64,000 nt of DNA from Chryseobacterium sp. KLBC 52 (GTDB taxonomy: Bacteria; Bacteroidota; Bacteroidia; Flavobacteriales; Weeksellaceae). The notes beneath the pieces were generated by a model, which was not told the origin of the DNA, made no database searches, and was given only the letters and a program-made list of their open reading frames with translations. Position numbers and translations under genes: made by a program. Shown here piece by piece: positions 7,134 to 16,372 of the stretch; the first letter of the stretch is position 1; the number at the start of each line of letters is the position of its first letter. The DNA lies in contig NZ_QDFZ01000019.1 of the NCBI RefSeq assembly GCF_003347605.1, forward strand, positions 55,096 to 119,095, written 5' to 3'.

Positions 7134-8783
7134 ATGCTTTCGAGAATTTACATTAAAAACTTTGCCCTGATTGATACCCTTGAAGTATCGTTGAAAAATG
7201 GTTTACAGGTTATTACCGGTGAAACGGGGGCAGGGAAATCTATTATCCTAGGTGCTCTTCGGCTTATTTTAGGCGAAAGAGCAGATGTAAAATCAATCGC
7301 CAAAGCTGAAGAGAAAAGTGTGGTGGAAACCGAGTTTTCGCTCAACAATCAGTTTAAGAAATTCTTTATTGAGAATGATCTGGACTATGAACTTCAGACT
7401 ATTATCCGAAGAGAAATACTTCCCTCAGGGAAATCCCGTGCATTTATCAACGATGTGCCGGTAACATTAGATGTCCTTAGAGAGCTTTCCTCACAACTGA
7501 TTGATATCCATTCTCAATTTGAAACATCTAATCTTTTTACCTCAGAATATCAGTTTAAAATTATCGACGGGCTTTCTGAGAATAAAAAAATCATTGAAGA
7601 TTATCAGCAGGAGTTTTCTGAATTTCAAACGCTGAAGTTATTGTTGAAAAAATTAAAAACCCAACTTTCGGAATCTAATAAAGAAAGCGATTATAAAGAA
7701 TTTTTACTCAACGAATTGGAAGAGCTGAAGCTTGACGATGTTGATTTTGAGGATGTTCAGAACCAGCTTTCCATTCAGGAAAATGCGGGAATGATTTCCG
7801 AAAATGTAGGGCAGATCCTATCTAGATTTCATCAGGAGGAAATAGGAATTCTGTCGTTCTTTAATGAAGCGACCAGTAAACTTTCGAAAATCTCCGAAGT
7901 TTCTACCAGTTTTGCTGAACTTGATTCAAGGCTGGAAACCTCTTTTGTAGAGCTTAAAGACATCATCTCTGAGCTGGAACATGAAGCGGAAAGAGTTGAA
8001 ATCAATCCTGAAAACCTGATATATCTTACCGATCTTAACAATAAAATCAACGCTTTATTCCTTAAACATAATGTTTCAGATCTTAATGAACTCATTGAGA
8101 TCAGAAATCAGCTGGCCGGAGATCAGAAAGGAGCTTCAGATCTGGAATTACAGATTGAAGAAACAGAAGAGAATATCTCTCAAAAAGAAAAAACACTTCT
8201 GAGCCTTGCTTCAAAACTTTCAAAGAACAGACATAAGAATGTTCCTGTTTTCATCAAAAAAGCAGAAAGTCTTCTCAAGAAACTAGGACTTGAAAAAGCA
8301 AAGGTAGATATAGAATTACAGGATGCTGATGAGTTTAACCATTTTGGAAAAGAAAATATCCAATTGTTGTTTCAGGCCAATTCAGGCTTCCCTTTAAAAC
8401 CGATTCAGACTGCTATCTCCGGAGGAGAAAGATCAAGAGTAATGCTTGCTGTAAAGAAAATTATTGCAGAAAGCGATGAACTGCCAACCCTTATTCTGGA
8501 CGAAATTGATACCGGAGTTTCAGGAAAAGTAGCTGAAGAAATAGGAAACCTGATGAGAGAAATGTCTGAAGACATGCAGTTGATCGTTATTTCCCACCTT
8601 GCACAGGTGGCAGCTAAAGGAAATGATAATTATAAGGTAGTAAAACAAGACATTTCCGGCAGAACACAATCTACCATTATTCCATTAAGCAGTGAAGAAA
8701 AACTGAACGAAATCGCCCAGTTACTTTCCGGAAGTAAAATTACGGAAGCAGCCTTGGCGCAGGCAAAAGAGCTTATTGGATAA
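7134..8783 (+). CDS. recN: DNA repair protein RecN
   Basis: An SMC-like ATPase acting in double-strand break repair. The N-terminal half-ATPase has Walker A GETGAGKS at about residues 29-36. A long coiled-coil middle (about 150-390) is rich in Glu, Lys and Leu. The C-terminal half carries the ABC signature AISGGERSRVM near residue 427 and Walker B LILDEIDTGVSG near 453. Full length (549 against ~550). The start is chosen at ATG 7134, which gives MLSRIYIKNFALID, the canonical RecN beginning. It follows DUF4835 but is separated from it by the repeat. Confidence 0.96.
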   Translation: MLSRIYIKNFALIDTLEVSLKNGLQVITGETGAGKSIILGALRLILGERADVKSIAKAEEKSVVETEFSLNNQFKKFFIENDLDYELQTIIRREILPSGKSRAFINDVPVTLDVLRELSSQLIDIHSQFETSNLFTSEYQFKIIDGLSENKKIIEDYQQEFSEFQTLKLLLKKLKTQLSESNKESDYKEFLLNELEELKLDDVDFEDVQNQLSIQENAGMISENVGQILSRFHQEEIGILSFFNEATSKLSKISEVSTSFAELDSRLETSFVELKDIISELEHEAERVEINPENLIYLTDLNNKINALFLKHNVSDLNELIEIRNQLAGDQKGASDLELQIEETEENISQKEKTLLSLASKLSKNRHKNVPVFIKKAESLLKKLGLEKAKVDIELQDADEFNHFGKENIQLLFQANSGFPLKPIQTAISGGERSRVMLAVKKIIAESDELPTLILDEIDTGVSGKVAEEIGNLMREMSEDMQLIVISHLAQVAAKGNDNYKVVKQDISGRTQSTIIPLSSEEKLNEIAQLLSGSKITEAALAQAKELIG

Positions 8784-8822
8784 TTAAATAAATCCACTTT
8801 TTTCTTAAAAACTTGTAACATA

Positions 8823-8849
8823 TTTTACATTATATTGACTAATGTAAAA
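8823..8849. promoter_or_regulatory. 27-bp palindromic site before the ABC exporter operon
   Basis: TTTTACATTA (8823-8832) and TAATGTAAAA (8840-8849) form a perfect 10-bp inverted repeat with a 7-nt centre. It ends 9 bp before the start of the DUF5687 gene. Size and position suit a dimeric repressor operator overlapping the promoter or the ribosome landing site. No cognate regulator gene is adjacent. Confidence 0.5.
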
Positions 8850-8858
8850 AACTAATAT

Positions 8859-10325
8859 ATGTTTCTAAAGTTCCTTAGGCTTGAAATAAAAAGCTTTTTT
8901 CGTGGTACATCTTTAGGGATCAATCTGACCATGAAAATTCTCCGTTTTATAGGAATCCTTTACTTTATTGGATCCCTTTTAGGAGGAGCATTTATCGCCT
9001 TTTTCTACATTCAGGAGGAAATGCGCCAGGATCCTTTAAAGGTGGTTTCAAAATTCATGATCGTTGCCTGGATTATTGATCTTGTTATTAAATATCTCTG
9101 GCAGGAAATTCCTACACAGAATATTAAGCCGTTTCTTACCATGAATATCAGGAAGAATACATTGGTCAATTATATGCTGGCTAAGACATTTCTTTCAGCA
9201 TTCAGTTGGCTGAGTTCTTTATTCTTTATTACATTTTCACTCATTGCCTTATTCAATGGATACAGCATTCCAGGAGTATTGTTATGGCTTACGGGGGCGG
9301 TTTCACTGCTTTACATGAATAATTTTATCAACATCTTTTTCAACGGTAAAGAAACCCTGGCAGTTATCATAGGAGTATGCTTTTTGGGTATAGGAGCGCT
9401 GGCGTATTATAATATTGTTCCGGTTTTATCTTATTCTGAGTCGGTTTTCTTCAGCTTTTATGAAAAACCCTACTTTGCACTGATTCCTGTTCTATTGTTT
9501 GTAATACTTTGGTGGGTATGTTTCCGCTACCTTCGCAATGAATTTTATCTTGATCAGGGGCTTGAAGCCAAGAAAACAGTCGGGAAAACAGAAAATATTG
9601 CTTTCCTGAATAAATATGGTGTGATAGGAGCATTTATCAATAATGATATCAGAATGCTGAGACGCAATAAAGTAACCAAAGGAATCCTGTTTGGAAGCTT
9701 TATGTTTCTGTTCTATGGATTGCTGATGTTTAGCTCGTCTCTCTACAAAACTCCTGCAATGATGATGATTATGGGACTTTTTGTAACAGGAGGTTTTCAG
9801 TTTCTGTTTGGGCAACGGGTACCTGCATTTGACAGTTCCTATTTTCCATTGATGATGACCCTGAACGTTCCTTACAAAGAATATCTGAAAGCGAAATGGT
9901 GGCTGATGAATATTGTAACAGCTGCTTCTGTGATTATTGCTCTCTGTTATGCCTATTTTGGCTGGGAGATCTACATCACATTCTTTGCAGCAGGATTATA
10001 CAATATAGGGGTTAACTCTCAATTTACGCTTTGGTCCGGAGCTTTTAATAAAAATCAGATTGACCTGAATTCAAAAGAGAAAAGAATGGGACAAAAAGGA
10101 AGTTTCAGTTTAGCGTCAATGCTTCTGTTGATTCCTAAAATGCTTCTTCCAATGGGAGTATTTGCCCTGACAAAATATCTATGGGGAATTACCGGTGGAG
10201 TGATAAGTATTGCAATTATAGGAATTATCGGCTTTTTTCTGAGAGAGAAAATCTTCGATATCATTGTAAAACAATATAAAAGAGAGAAATACAGCACATT
10301 GGATGCATTTAAAAAAATTAATTAA
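8859..10325 (+). CDS. DUF5687 family membrane protein, ABC exporter permease
   Basis: 488 residues with roughly a dozen hydrophobic segments, for example ILRFIGILYFIGSLLGGAFI, LAVIIGVCFLGIGALAYYN and GGVISIAIIGIIGFFL. It begins MFLKFLRLEIKSFFRG, the usual N-terminus of DUF5687 proteins. The next gene, 3 nt downstream, is an ABC ATPase, so this is most likely the membrane subunit of a two-gene ABC transporter. The substrate is unknown. The palindrome at 8823-8849 is a candidate operator. Confidence 0.8.
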   Translation: MFLKFLRLEIKSFFRGTSLGINLTMKILRFIGILYFIGSLLGGAFIAFFYIQEEMRQDPLKVVSKFMIVAWIIDLVIKYLWQEIPTQNIKPFLTMNIRKNTLVNYMLAKTFLSAFSWLSSLFFITFSLIALFNGYSIPGVLLWLTGAVSLLYMNNFINIFFNGKETLAVIIGVCFLGIGALAYYNIVPVLSYSESVFFSFYEKPYFALIPVLLFVILWWVCFRYLRNEFYLDQGLEAKKTVGKTENIAFLNKYGVIGAFINNDIRMLRRNKVTKGILFGSFMFLFYGLLMFSSSLYKTPAMMMIMGLFVTGGFQFLFGQRVPAFDSSYFPLMMTLNVPYKEYLKAKWWLMNIVTAASVIIALCYAYFGWEIYITFFAAGLYNIGVNSQFTLWSGAFNKNQIDLNSKEKRMGQKGSFSLASMLLLIPKMLLPMGVFALTKYLWGITGGVISIAIIGIIGFFLREKIFDIIVKQYKREKYSTLDAFKKIN

Positions 10326-10328
10326 GCC

Positions 10329-11045
10329 ATGATCAATATACATAATCTATCAAAAACATACGGTACAGCAACGGTTCTTAATATCGAACATCTTGACATT
10401 CCTAAAGGGGAAACATTTGGCCTTGTAGGAAATAACGGAGCAGGAAAAACAACCCTTTTCAGCCTGATGCTGGATTTAATTCAGGCGACAACGGGATTTG
10501 TAAGCATTGATGGCATTAAAGTCAATGAATCTGAAGCCTGGAAAAATAAAGTATCAGCATTTGTAGATGATACCTTTCTCATTGGATATCTTACTCCGGA
10601 GGAATATTTTTATTTCTTAGGCGAGTTAAGAGGTCAGAACAAATCGTCAGTTGATGAATTCCTGAAACCCTTTCATGATTTTTTCAATGGTGAAATCCTA
10701 AAATCCGGAAAGTATGTCCGTGATCTTTCAAAAGGAAATCAGAAAAAAGTGGGAATTGTGGGAGCTATCATCGGGAATCCCGAAATTATTATTCTGGATG
10801 AGCCTTTTGCCAACCTCGATCCCTCTACCCAGATCAAACTTAAAAACCTGATCAAGGAATTATCAAAACAGGATGGTGTTACTTTCCTTATTTCCAGCCA
10901 CGATCTTTCCCATACCACAGAAGTCTGCAACAGAATTGTGGTGGTAAACAAAGGACTTCTGGTAAAAGATATTCAGACCAATCCGGAAACATTGAAAGAT
11001 CTGGAACAATATTTTGCAGATCAGGTTTCTGTTTCGGATATTTAA
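10329..11045 (+). CDS. ABC transporter ATP-binding protein
   Basis: A 238-residue ATPase subunit. Walker A GNNGAGKTT lies at residues 34-42, the signature-region motif LSKGNQKKVGIVGA replaces the usual LSGGQ, Walker B IIILDEPFANLDP is near residue 153, and the switch His is in ISSHDLSH. The KGN signature and short length resemble exporter-type ATPases paired with ABC-2-like permeases. It lies 3 nt after the DUF5687 permease and is likely co-translated with it. Confidence 0.93.
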   Translation: MINIHNLSKTYGTATVLNIEHLDIPKGETFGLVGNNGAGKTTLFSLMLDLIQATTGFVSIDGIKVNESEAWKNKVSAFVDDTFLIGYLTPEEYFYFLGELRGQNKSSVDEFLKPFHDFFNGEILKSGKYVRDLSKGNQKKVGIVGAIIGNPEIIILDEPFANLDPSTQIKLKNLIKELSKQDGVTFLISSHDLSHTTEVCNRIVVVNKGLLVKDIQTNPETLKDLEQYFADQVSVSDI

Positions 11046-11064
11046 TACCTCAAAAAACAGAGGT

Positions 11065-12000
11065 ATGAATACGACAGAATCACAGAATGTAACAGATTAT
11101 CCAAATAGCAATACTATTTTTATGGTCTGGAAGCTTAATGACAGTCCACAGCTGAAAAATGTTTTTCAGGAATTATGCGCATTGGTGTTAAATCTTAATA
11201 ATTCGGTGTTTAACCGTTTTCCGGACAGCAGAGCAAGTTGTGTCATGGGAATTGGAGCAGAGGCATGGCGTAAACTGGAGCTGCCAAAGCCTCCGCCTAA
11301 AGAATTAGTCAATTTTGAAGAAATAAAGGGAATAAAGCATACCGCTGTTGCTACTCCCGGAGATCTTCATTTTCATCTGAGAGCAGATAATAAAAGCCTG
11401 ATTTTTGATATGGCTGTCGAGATCTCCCGATTATTAAGTTCAGTGGCCGTAAGTATTCTGGAGGTTCATGGATTTAAATATTGGGATGCACGCTCTATTC
11501 TTGGTTTTGTAGACGGAACGGAAAATCCTCATGGAGACGACCGTGATTATTTTGGTAAAATAGGTGATGAAGACCCTCAGTATAAAGGAGGAAGTTACCT
11601 TTTTGTTCAGAAATACCTTCACAATATGGATGCCTGGAAGAGTTTGTCAACAGAAGATCAGGAGAAAGTAATTGGAAGATCAAAAGAAAGTGATATTGAA
11701 ATGTCTGATGATGTGAAACCTTCAAATTCACACATTGCCTTAGCCAATATCGAAGGCGAGAATGGAGAAGAATTGAAAATCGTCAGAGATAACATGCCTT
11801 TTGGGAATCCTTCTACCAATGAGTTTGGAACTTACTTTATTGCCTATTCAAGTACATTTTCCACCACAAAAAAAATGTTGACGAATATGTTTATTGGTGA
11901 TCCTCCGGGAAATTATGACAGAATTTTAGATTTCAGTACAGCAGTTACCGGAACACTTTTCTTTGTTCCTACCAGAAATATGCTTGATGAATTCTCATGA
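11065..12000 (+). CDS. Dyp-type heme peroxidase
   Basis: A dye-decolorising peroxidase family enzyme of 311 residues, using heme and H2O2. The hallmark GxxDG motif is present as GFVDGTENP (about residue 147). The candidate proximal heme His lies in SNSHIALAN (about 221), and a distal Arg precedes NMPFGNPSTNEFGTYFIAY (about 240). No signal peptide or Tat motif is visible, so a cytoplasmic YfeX-like enzyme is likely. The ATG at 11065 is preferred. The in-frame ATG at 11014 would overlap the ATPase gene and add 17 residues unlike the family. Confidence 0.9.
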   Translation: MNTTESQNVTDYPNSNTIFMVWKLNDSPQLKNVFQELCALVLNLNNSVFNRFPDSRASCVMGIGAEAWRKLELPKPPPKELVNFEEIKGIKHTAVATPGDLHFHLRADNKSLIFDMAVEISRLLSSVAVSILEVHGFKYWDARSILGFVDGTENPHGDDRDYFGKIGDEDPQYKGGSYLFVQKYLHNMDAWKSLSTEDQEKVIGRSKESDIEMSDDVKPSNSHIALANIEGENGEELKIVRDNMPFGNPSTNEFGTYFIAYSSTFSTTKKMLTNMFIGDPPGNYDRILDFSTAVTGTLFFVPTRNMLDEFS

Positions 12001-12008
12001 TAAAATGT

Positions 12009-12038
12009 AAGGCTGCCTCATTCAAGGCAGTCTTTTTT
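12009..12038 (+). terminator. Terminator after the Dyp peroxidase gene
   Basis: AAGGCTGCCT (12009-12018) pairs with AGGCAGTCTT (12025-12034) with one G-T pair, followed by a run of T. Confidence 0.75.
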
Positions 12039-12143
12039 TATGCGTCCGATTAGATGAGTTTGAGAGTCATATAAATATCTTGAATCAACTTTAGATCTGA
12101 CACTTTATATAAAAAACCATTCTTGTTTGATAAAATTTAAATA

Positions 12144-12305
12144 GAATTAACAGGTCGCTCCTCCGGAGCTTTATTTTATGGGGATTTCATTTTTTCTACT
12201 AACAGTTGATCCCGACGGGATCAAATTTAGCTCTAATGGGAGCTGACTGTTAATGGAATGTATTTTTTTTAAAATTAGAGCTCCGGAGGAGCGACCTGTT
12301 AATTC
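12144..12305 (-). repeat. Structured dispersed repeat, copy 2 (intact)
   Basis: A 162-bp element bounded by a perfect 27-bp inverted repeat (12144-12170 and 12279-12305), whose arms begin GAATTAACAGGTCGCTCC. Inside are TTGATCCCGACGGGATCAA (12206-12224) and AGCTCTAATGGGAGCT. It matches the element at 6892-7050 in opposite orientation. It lies in the 443-bp gap before the ECF sigma gene. It encodes no protein and resembles a non-autonomous mobile or REP-like palindromic element. Confidence 0.85.
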
Positions 12306-12339
12306 ATAGCGTAAATATTAATATTTTTATATTATTAAT

Positions 12340-12350
12340 CTGTAACGATT
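12340..12350 (+). promoter_or_regulatory. CTGTAACGATT motif upstream of ECF sigma operon
   Basis: This 11-mer occurs 94 nt before the sigma-factor gene. The identical 11-mer occurs on the minus strand at 59100-59110, before the other sigma-factor operon of the window. TGTAAC resembles ECF -35 elements of this phylum. Function is inferred. Confidence 0.35.
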
Positions 12351-12394
12351 ATTTAGGACTAGTCAAGCACAAAAAATAAATTTTTTTTAAATGT

Positions 12395-12422
12395 TGTAAC
12401 CTTTTTTTGTTTTGATTGTCTT
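12395..12422 (+). promoter_or_regulatory. Candidate ECF-type promoter for the sigma operon
   Basis: TGTAAC (12395-12400) is followed by a 16-nt T-rich spacer and TGTCTT (12417-12422), 22 nt before the start codon. The pair resembles a TGTAAC/cGTCT ECF promoter, so the sigma factor may transcribe its own operon. Confidence 0.5.
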
Positions 12423-12443
12423 TAGTATAGAAACAGCATAAAC

Positions 12444-13004
12444 ATGAAACTCCTCTTCGGAAATAAAAAAAATGATTTGTTAAGCCTCCTGAAGAAACAG
12501 GATCCCGCTGCACAGAAGATTTTCTATGAACAGAATGTCAGGAAATTTCTGAGTGTAAGTAAAAGCTATGTGAGCGATTTGTATCAGGCCGAAGATTGTC
12601 TCATTAAAGCATTTTGTAAAATTTTTAAGCACATAGAAAGCTTCAGAGGAGAGTCGAACCTGGAAAGCTGGGCAAGAAGAATTGTTGTAAATGAATGCCT
12701 GAATTTTATCAAGAGTCATAAAACTGTTTTCTATCTGGACGAAATTAATCCATCTTTTCATGAAGATATCCATGACGCAGAGATTGATTGTGATTTTAAT
12801 GCACAAGAGCTTTTGGATCAGCTTCCTGATGCCTATAGAATGGTTTTTAACCTGTATGTGCTGGAAGAATATTCTCATCAGGAAATTGCGGATACTTTGC
12901 AGATTTCAGTGGCTGTCAGCAAAACACAGCTGTTCAGAGCAAAAGAAAAATTAAGAAAGATCTACTTTCAACAACAAAAAAAAGTGAAAAATGAAAACGT
13001 CTAA
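12444..13004 (+). CDS. ECF-family RNA polymerase sigma factor
   Basis: 186 residues. The region 2-like segment contains YVSDLYQAEDCLIKAFCKIF and the -10 recognition stretch FRGESNLESWARRIVVNECL. Region 4 (about 125-180) has ELLDQLPDAYRMVFNLYVLE and the helix-turn-helix YSHQEIADTLQISVAVSKTQ. The stop overlaps the next gene by 14 nt, and that gene encodes a single-pass membrane protein, the usual ECF sigma/anti-sigma arrangement. A beta-barrel gene follows, which suggests an envelope-stress or envelope-remodelling circuit. Confidence 0.93.
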   Translation: MKLLFGNKKNDLLSLLKKQDPAAQKIFYEQNVRKFLSVSKSYVSDLYQAEDCLIKAFCKIFKHIESFRGESNLESWARRIVVNECLNFIKSHKTVFYLDEINPSFHEDIHDAEIDCDFNAQELLDQLPDAYRMVFNLYVLEEYSHQEIADTLQISVAVSKTQLFRAKEKLRKIYFQQQKKVKNENV

Positions 13005-13605
13005 AGATACTATTGAATTTCAGATCAAAAAGCAGATTGAGGAAAGAGAAATTGTTCCATCACGGGATCTGTGGTCCGAAATTGAGCTTAAGAATAACAA
13101 TGATCACCGTTCCAAATCAAAGAGGAACTGGTTTTTAGTAGCAGCATGTTTGATGTTGACATTCAGCTTGGGAAGTGTTCTGTACTTTCTTAATCAGTCT
13201 TCGGAGGCTCAACCGAAAATGGTAAAACAAACAGAAAAAAAAGCTGCGGAAAAAGAAATTGTAAAAGGTCCGGTACAGAATACAATTCCGCTGGCCGTTG
13301 AAAATATTGATAAAAAGGAAGTAAGGCAAACTCTTTCTCAGGATAAAACAGAAGTTATTTCTCCAATGGCTGCACATCAGAATACATTAATTCCTAAAGA
13401 AACTCTTCCCCTGAAAAAACCGGAATTTCCTCAGATTTCTAATCCTAAACTCATGGCAAAAGCCGATTCTATAAAAACTCCGGTTAAAAAGAAAAAATAT
13501 GTAGACCCATCCACACTTCTTTTCTCAGTAGAGCATAAAGATGTTATCGAAAAAACAAAGGATGGAAGTAATGTGGCTACTACTATTGATTTGAATGCCA
13601 GATAA
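12991..13605 (+). CDS. Putative membrane anti-sigma factor
   Basis: 204 residues. The cytoplasmic N-terminus (1-45) is highly charged and contains PSRDLWSEIELK, a segment seen in short anti-sigma-like proteins. One transmembrane helix follows (about 47-66, WFLVAACLMLTFSLGSVLYF), then a ~135-residue Lys/Pro-rich periplasmic tail with no enzyme motif. It overlaps the sigma gene by 14 nt. Sequestration of the sigma factor is inferred from the layout, as no anti-sigma domain is unequivocal. Confidence 0.65.
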   Translation: MKTSKDTIEFQIKKQIEEREIVPSRDLWSEIELKNNNDHRSKSKRNWFLVAACLMLTFSLGSVLYFLNQSSEAQPKMVKQTEKKAAEKEIVKGPVQNTIPLAVENIDKKEVRQTLSQDKTEVISPMAAHQNTLIPKETLPLKKPEFPQISNPKLMAKADSIKTPVKKKKYVDPSTLLFSVEHKDVIEKTKDGSNVATTIDLNAR

Positions 13606-13635
13606 TTTATCCGTAAAAATTTAAAAATTAATAAT

Positions 13636-14676
13636 ATGATCAAGAAATTAATCGTAATGGGATTGCTGTGCTCTTTTTCAGCATCATTCTATGCACAAAA
13701 GACATTCAATATTAACCTGTCTTCTAAAAAAGATACAGAGGTAAGCCCTATTGTAAAAGAAAAAGTAGAAGAATATGCTGCAAAGATCAATACCATCATT
13801 CAGGAAGAAAAAAAGCTGATGGAAGATGAATTGGTCGTTTTACAGGCCAGAAACCTTGATAAAGCAGATTTCGACAGAGAAAAAGCTCAGATTGCAGACC
13901 GTTATTCGGAGAAAATGGATAAAAGAATTGAGGAACTTGGATTTGATCTGGATGATGTTATTCAAAAGCAGGTAAGATATTCTCTTTTGAATACCGATGT
14001 GACCTCAAAAGAAGAGCTTAAAGAAAAACTATTGAAAAAATTCCGTCCCAGCAGAAGTTTTACAGGATATTTCTCTTATGGAATCATGACACTTACAAAC
14101 AGTGAACCCGATAATGTCCTGGATAAAAACATTGGATACGCCAATAATCTGGAGTTTGGCCTGAAACTGAACTATCAGCTTAGCAGAACAAGTCCGTGGG
14201 CAATTACTTCAGGACTAGGATTCTCCTGGAGAACGGTACGGGCAGATAATAATATGCTGTTTACAAGAAGTGCAGATCAGGGAGTCGCTTTGGCACAATA
14301 CAACGGAAACCTTGATAAAAGCAAACTGAGAACCGGATATATCATGGTTCCCCTTGGGATGCAGTATAATTTCTCCAAACTTAAAAATGCCGGAATGGAT
14401 ATCCAGTACAGAAGTTATTATACAGGCTTTAAAATTGGAGCCAATGTGTATGGAGGGGTAAAAATGTCTACCAACAATATTGTAAAAGGAAATGACGGTG
14501 AAACCAGAGACCGCGGAAACTATCAGGTGAATCCTTTTGTATATGGAGCACAGATTACATTTTCGTACAACAGTTTCAGCGTGTTTGTTAAAAAAGATTT
14601 CAGCAATTTCTTTAAAGACAGTTATTTCAAAAATGACAAAGCACTGTTATTTGGCTTGGCCATTGGATTAGATTAA
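13636..14676 (+). CDS. Outer membrane beta-barrel protein with N-terminal coiled coil
   Basis: 346 residues with a signal peptide (IVMGLLCSFSASFYAQ). A charged helical segment follows (about 30-135, many Glu/Lys heptads). The C-terminal ~210 residues alternate strands and turns (SFTGYFSYGIMTL, NLEFGLKLNYQLS, YIMVPLGMQYNFSK, VFVKKDFSNFFKD) as in outer-membrane barrels, ending in a strand-like LFGLAIGLD. It is 30 nt after the anti-sigma candidate, so probably in the same operon. A terminator follows at once. Confidence 0.7.
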   Translation: MIKKLIVMGLLCSFSASFYAQKTFNINLSSKKDTEVSPIVKEKVEEYAAKINTIIQEEKKLMEDELVVLQARNLDKADFDREKAQIADRYSEKMDKRIEELGFDLDDVIQKQVRYSLLNTDVTSKEELKEKLLKKFRPSRSFTGYFSYGIMTLTNSEPDNVLDKNIGYANNLEFGLKLNYQLSRTSPWAITSGLGFSWRTVRADNNMLFTRSADQGVALAQYNGNLDKSKLRTGYIMVPLGMQYNFSKLKNAGMDIQYRSYYTGFKIGANVYGGVKMSTNNIVKGNDGETRDRGNYQVNPFVYGAQITFSYNSFSVFVKKDFSNFFKDSYFKNDKALLFGLAIGLD

Positions 14677-14697
14677 ATACATTTTGACAGTAAAATG

Positions 14698-14729
14698 AAA
14701 AACTCCGGGAACTATTCCCGGAGTTTTTG
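14698..14729. terminator. Terminator between barrel gene and fumC
   Basis: ACTCCGGGAA and TTCCCGGAGT form a GC-rich stem with a 3-nt loop, flanked by A and T runs. It can serve the plus-strand barrel operon and the convergent fumC. Confidence 0.85.
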
Positions 14730-14751
14730 CGTTGTATCAGTTATAGAATCA

Positions 14752-16146
14752 TTATTTTAAACTTCCTACCATATCTTCAGGTTTTACCCATTCGTCAAAC
14801 TGTTCAGCAGTCAACAAGCCAAGATTAATAGCTTCTTCTTTTAATGTTGTCCCATTTTTATGGGCTGTTTTTGCAATCTTAGCCGCATTTTCATATCCGA
14901 TATGAGTATTTAAAGCCGTTACAAGCATTAAAGATTTATCTACCAGTTCTTTAATTCTCTCATGATTTGGTTCAATACCTACCGCACAATGATCGTTGAA
15001 GGAAATACATGCATCAGCAATCAGTTGGGCAGACTGTAAGAAATTATAAGCCATTACCGGTTTGAAAACATTCAGTTCGTAATTCCCCTGAGTTCCGGCA
15101 AATGAAATGGTAGTGTCATTTCCTAAAACCTGTGCACAAACCATGGTCATCGCTTCATTCTGAGTAGGATTTACTTTCCCTGGCATAATAGATGATCCAG
15201 GCTCATTTTCAGGAATATGAATTTCCCCGATTCCGGAACGTGGACCAGAGGCCAGTAATCTTATATCCTGAGCAATTTTATATAAAGAAACTGCCAGTTG
15301 CTTTAATGCACCGTGAGATTCTACAATCGCATCATGAGCAGCAAGGGCTTCAAATTTATTTTCTGCAGTAACGAAAGGATGATTCGTAAATTGTGCAATA
15401 TATTCTGCCACTTTTACATCATAACCGTTGGGTGTATTCAAACCTGTACCTACAGCAGTTCCTCCCAATGCCAGTTCAGAAAGGTGAGGTAATGTATTTT
15501 TCAAAGCTCTCAATCCGAATTCCAACTGAGCCACATATCCTGAAAATTCCTGTCCGAGAGTAAGTGGAGTAGCATCCATTAAATGGGTTCTACCAATTTT
15601 TACCACATCTTTGAATGCTTTTGACTTTTCAGCCAACGTATTTTTTAGTTTTTCTACAGCGGGAATAGTTACTTCCACCACTTTTGTATAGGCAGCAATG
15701 TGCATCGCAGTAGGATAAGTATCATTCGAAGACTGGGATTTATTCACATCATCATTCGGGTGAATTTCAGATTTTTCGCCTAATGTCCCTCCGTTATTCA
15801 CATGAGCTCTGTTGGAAACTACTTCATTCACATTCATGTTCGATTGCGTTCCGGAACCTGTCTGCCAGATCACCAACGGAAACTGGTCATTCAATTTTCC
15901 TTCCAGAATTTCATCACATACCTTGGCAATCATATCTCTTTTTTCTGCAGAAAGGACTCCCAGATCAGTGTTAGTGTAAGCCGCAGCCTTTTTCAGATAA
16001 GCAAATGCTTCGATAATTTCATGTGGCATTGAACCCTCAGGTCCTATTTTAAAATTGTTTCTGGAACGTTCCGTCTGTGCACCCCAAAGCTTATCTGCAG
16101 GTACCTGCACTTCTCCCATGGTGTCTTTTTCAATTCTGTAATTCAT
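14752..16146 (-). CDS. fumC: Class II fumarate hydratase
   Basis: An iron-independent TCA-cycle fumarase interconverting fumarate and malate. 464 residues, as in FumC. Superfamily signatures: [37 protein letters not shown] with the catalytic region His, and the [17 protein letters not shown] loop near residue 318. The start is placed at ATG 16146, giving [16 protein letters not shown]. The upstream in-frame ATG at 16200 would add 18 residues unlike the family. It is divergent from a second, unrelated class I fumarase gene. Confidence 0.95.
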   Translation of the reverse strand: MNYRIEKDTMGEVQVPADKLWGAQTERSRNNFKIGPEGSMPHEIIEAFAYLKKAAAYTNTDLGVLSAEKRDMIAKVCDEILEGKLNDQFPLVIWQTGSGTQSNMNVNEVVSNRAHVNNGGTLGEKSEIHPNDDVNKSQSSNDTYPTAMHIAAYTKVVEVTIPAVEKLKNTLAEKSKAFKDVVKIGRTHLMDATPLTLGQEFSGYVAQLEFGLRALKNTLPHLSELALGGTAVGTGLNTPNGYDVKVAEYIAQFTNHPFVTAENKFEALAAHDAIVESHGALKQLAVSLYKIAQDIRLLASGPRSGIGEIHIPENEPGSSIMPGKVNPTQNEAMTMVCAQVLGNDTTISFAGTQGNYELNVFKPVMAYNFLQSAQLIADACISFNDHCAVGIEPNHERIKELVDKSLMLVTALNTHIGYENAAKIAKTAHKNGTTLKEEAINLGLLTAEQFDEWVKPEDMVGSLK

Positions 16147-16348
16147 AGTAGTTGTAATTTGTATGATCTTTTTACTGCAAGCCATAAAAATTGTAAACAT
16201 TATTTATGTTTAATGAAAAAAATAATGTTTTGGCTTTGTTTATTTTGCTTCTATAAAGGTACTTATAAACTCAGAAACCTCCAATTTATAATCATTATAA
16301 ATATCAATTTAAATGACTGATTTTACTCATATTTTTTTAAAGGAGGCG

Positions 16349-16356
16349 TATTTTTG
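16349..16356 (+). promoter_or_regulatory. -7 promoter element before class I fumarase
   Basis: TATTTTTG matches TAnnTTTG and lies 16 nt before the start codon. No clear -33 TTG was seen at the usual distance. Confidence 0.45.
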
Positions 16357-16372
16357 TAGAAACAAAAATTGA

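Noticed and set aside
12355-12365. AGGACTAGTCA identical to the right end of the IS3 element (63990-64000)
   Set aside because: The match is 11 nt only and does not extend. It overlaps the putative ECF promoter area, so it is more likely chance than an IS remnant.
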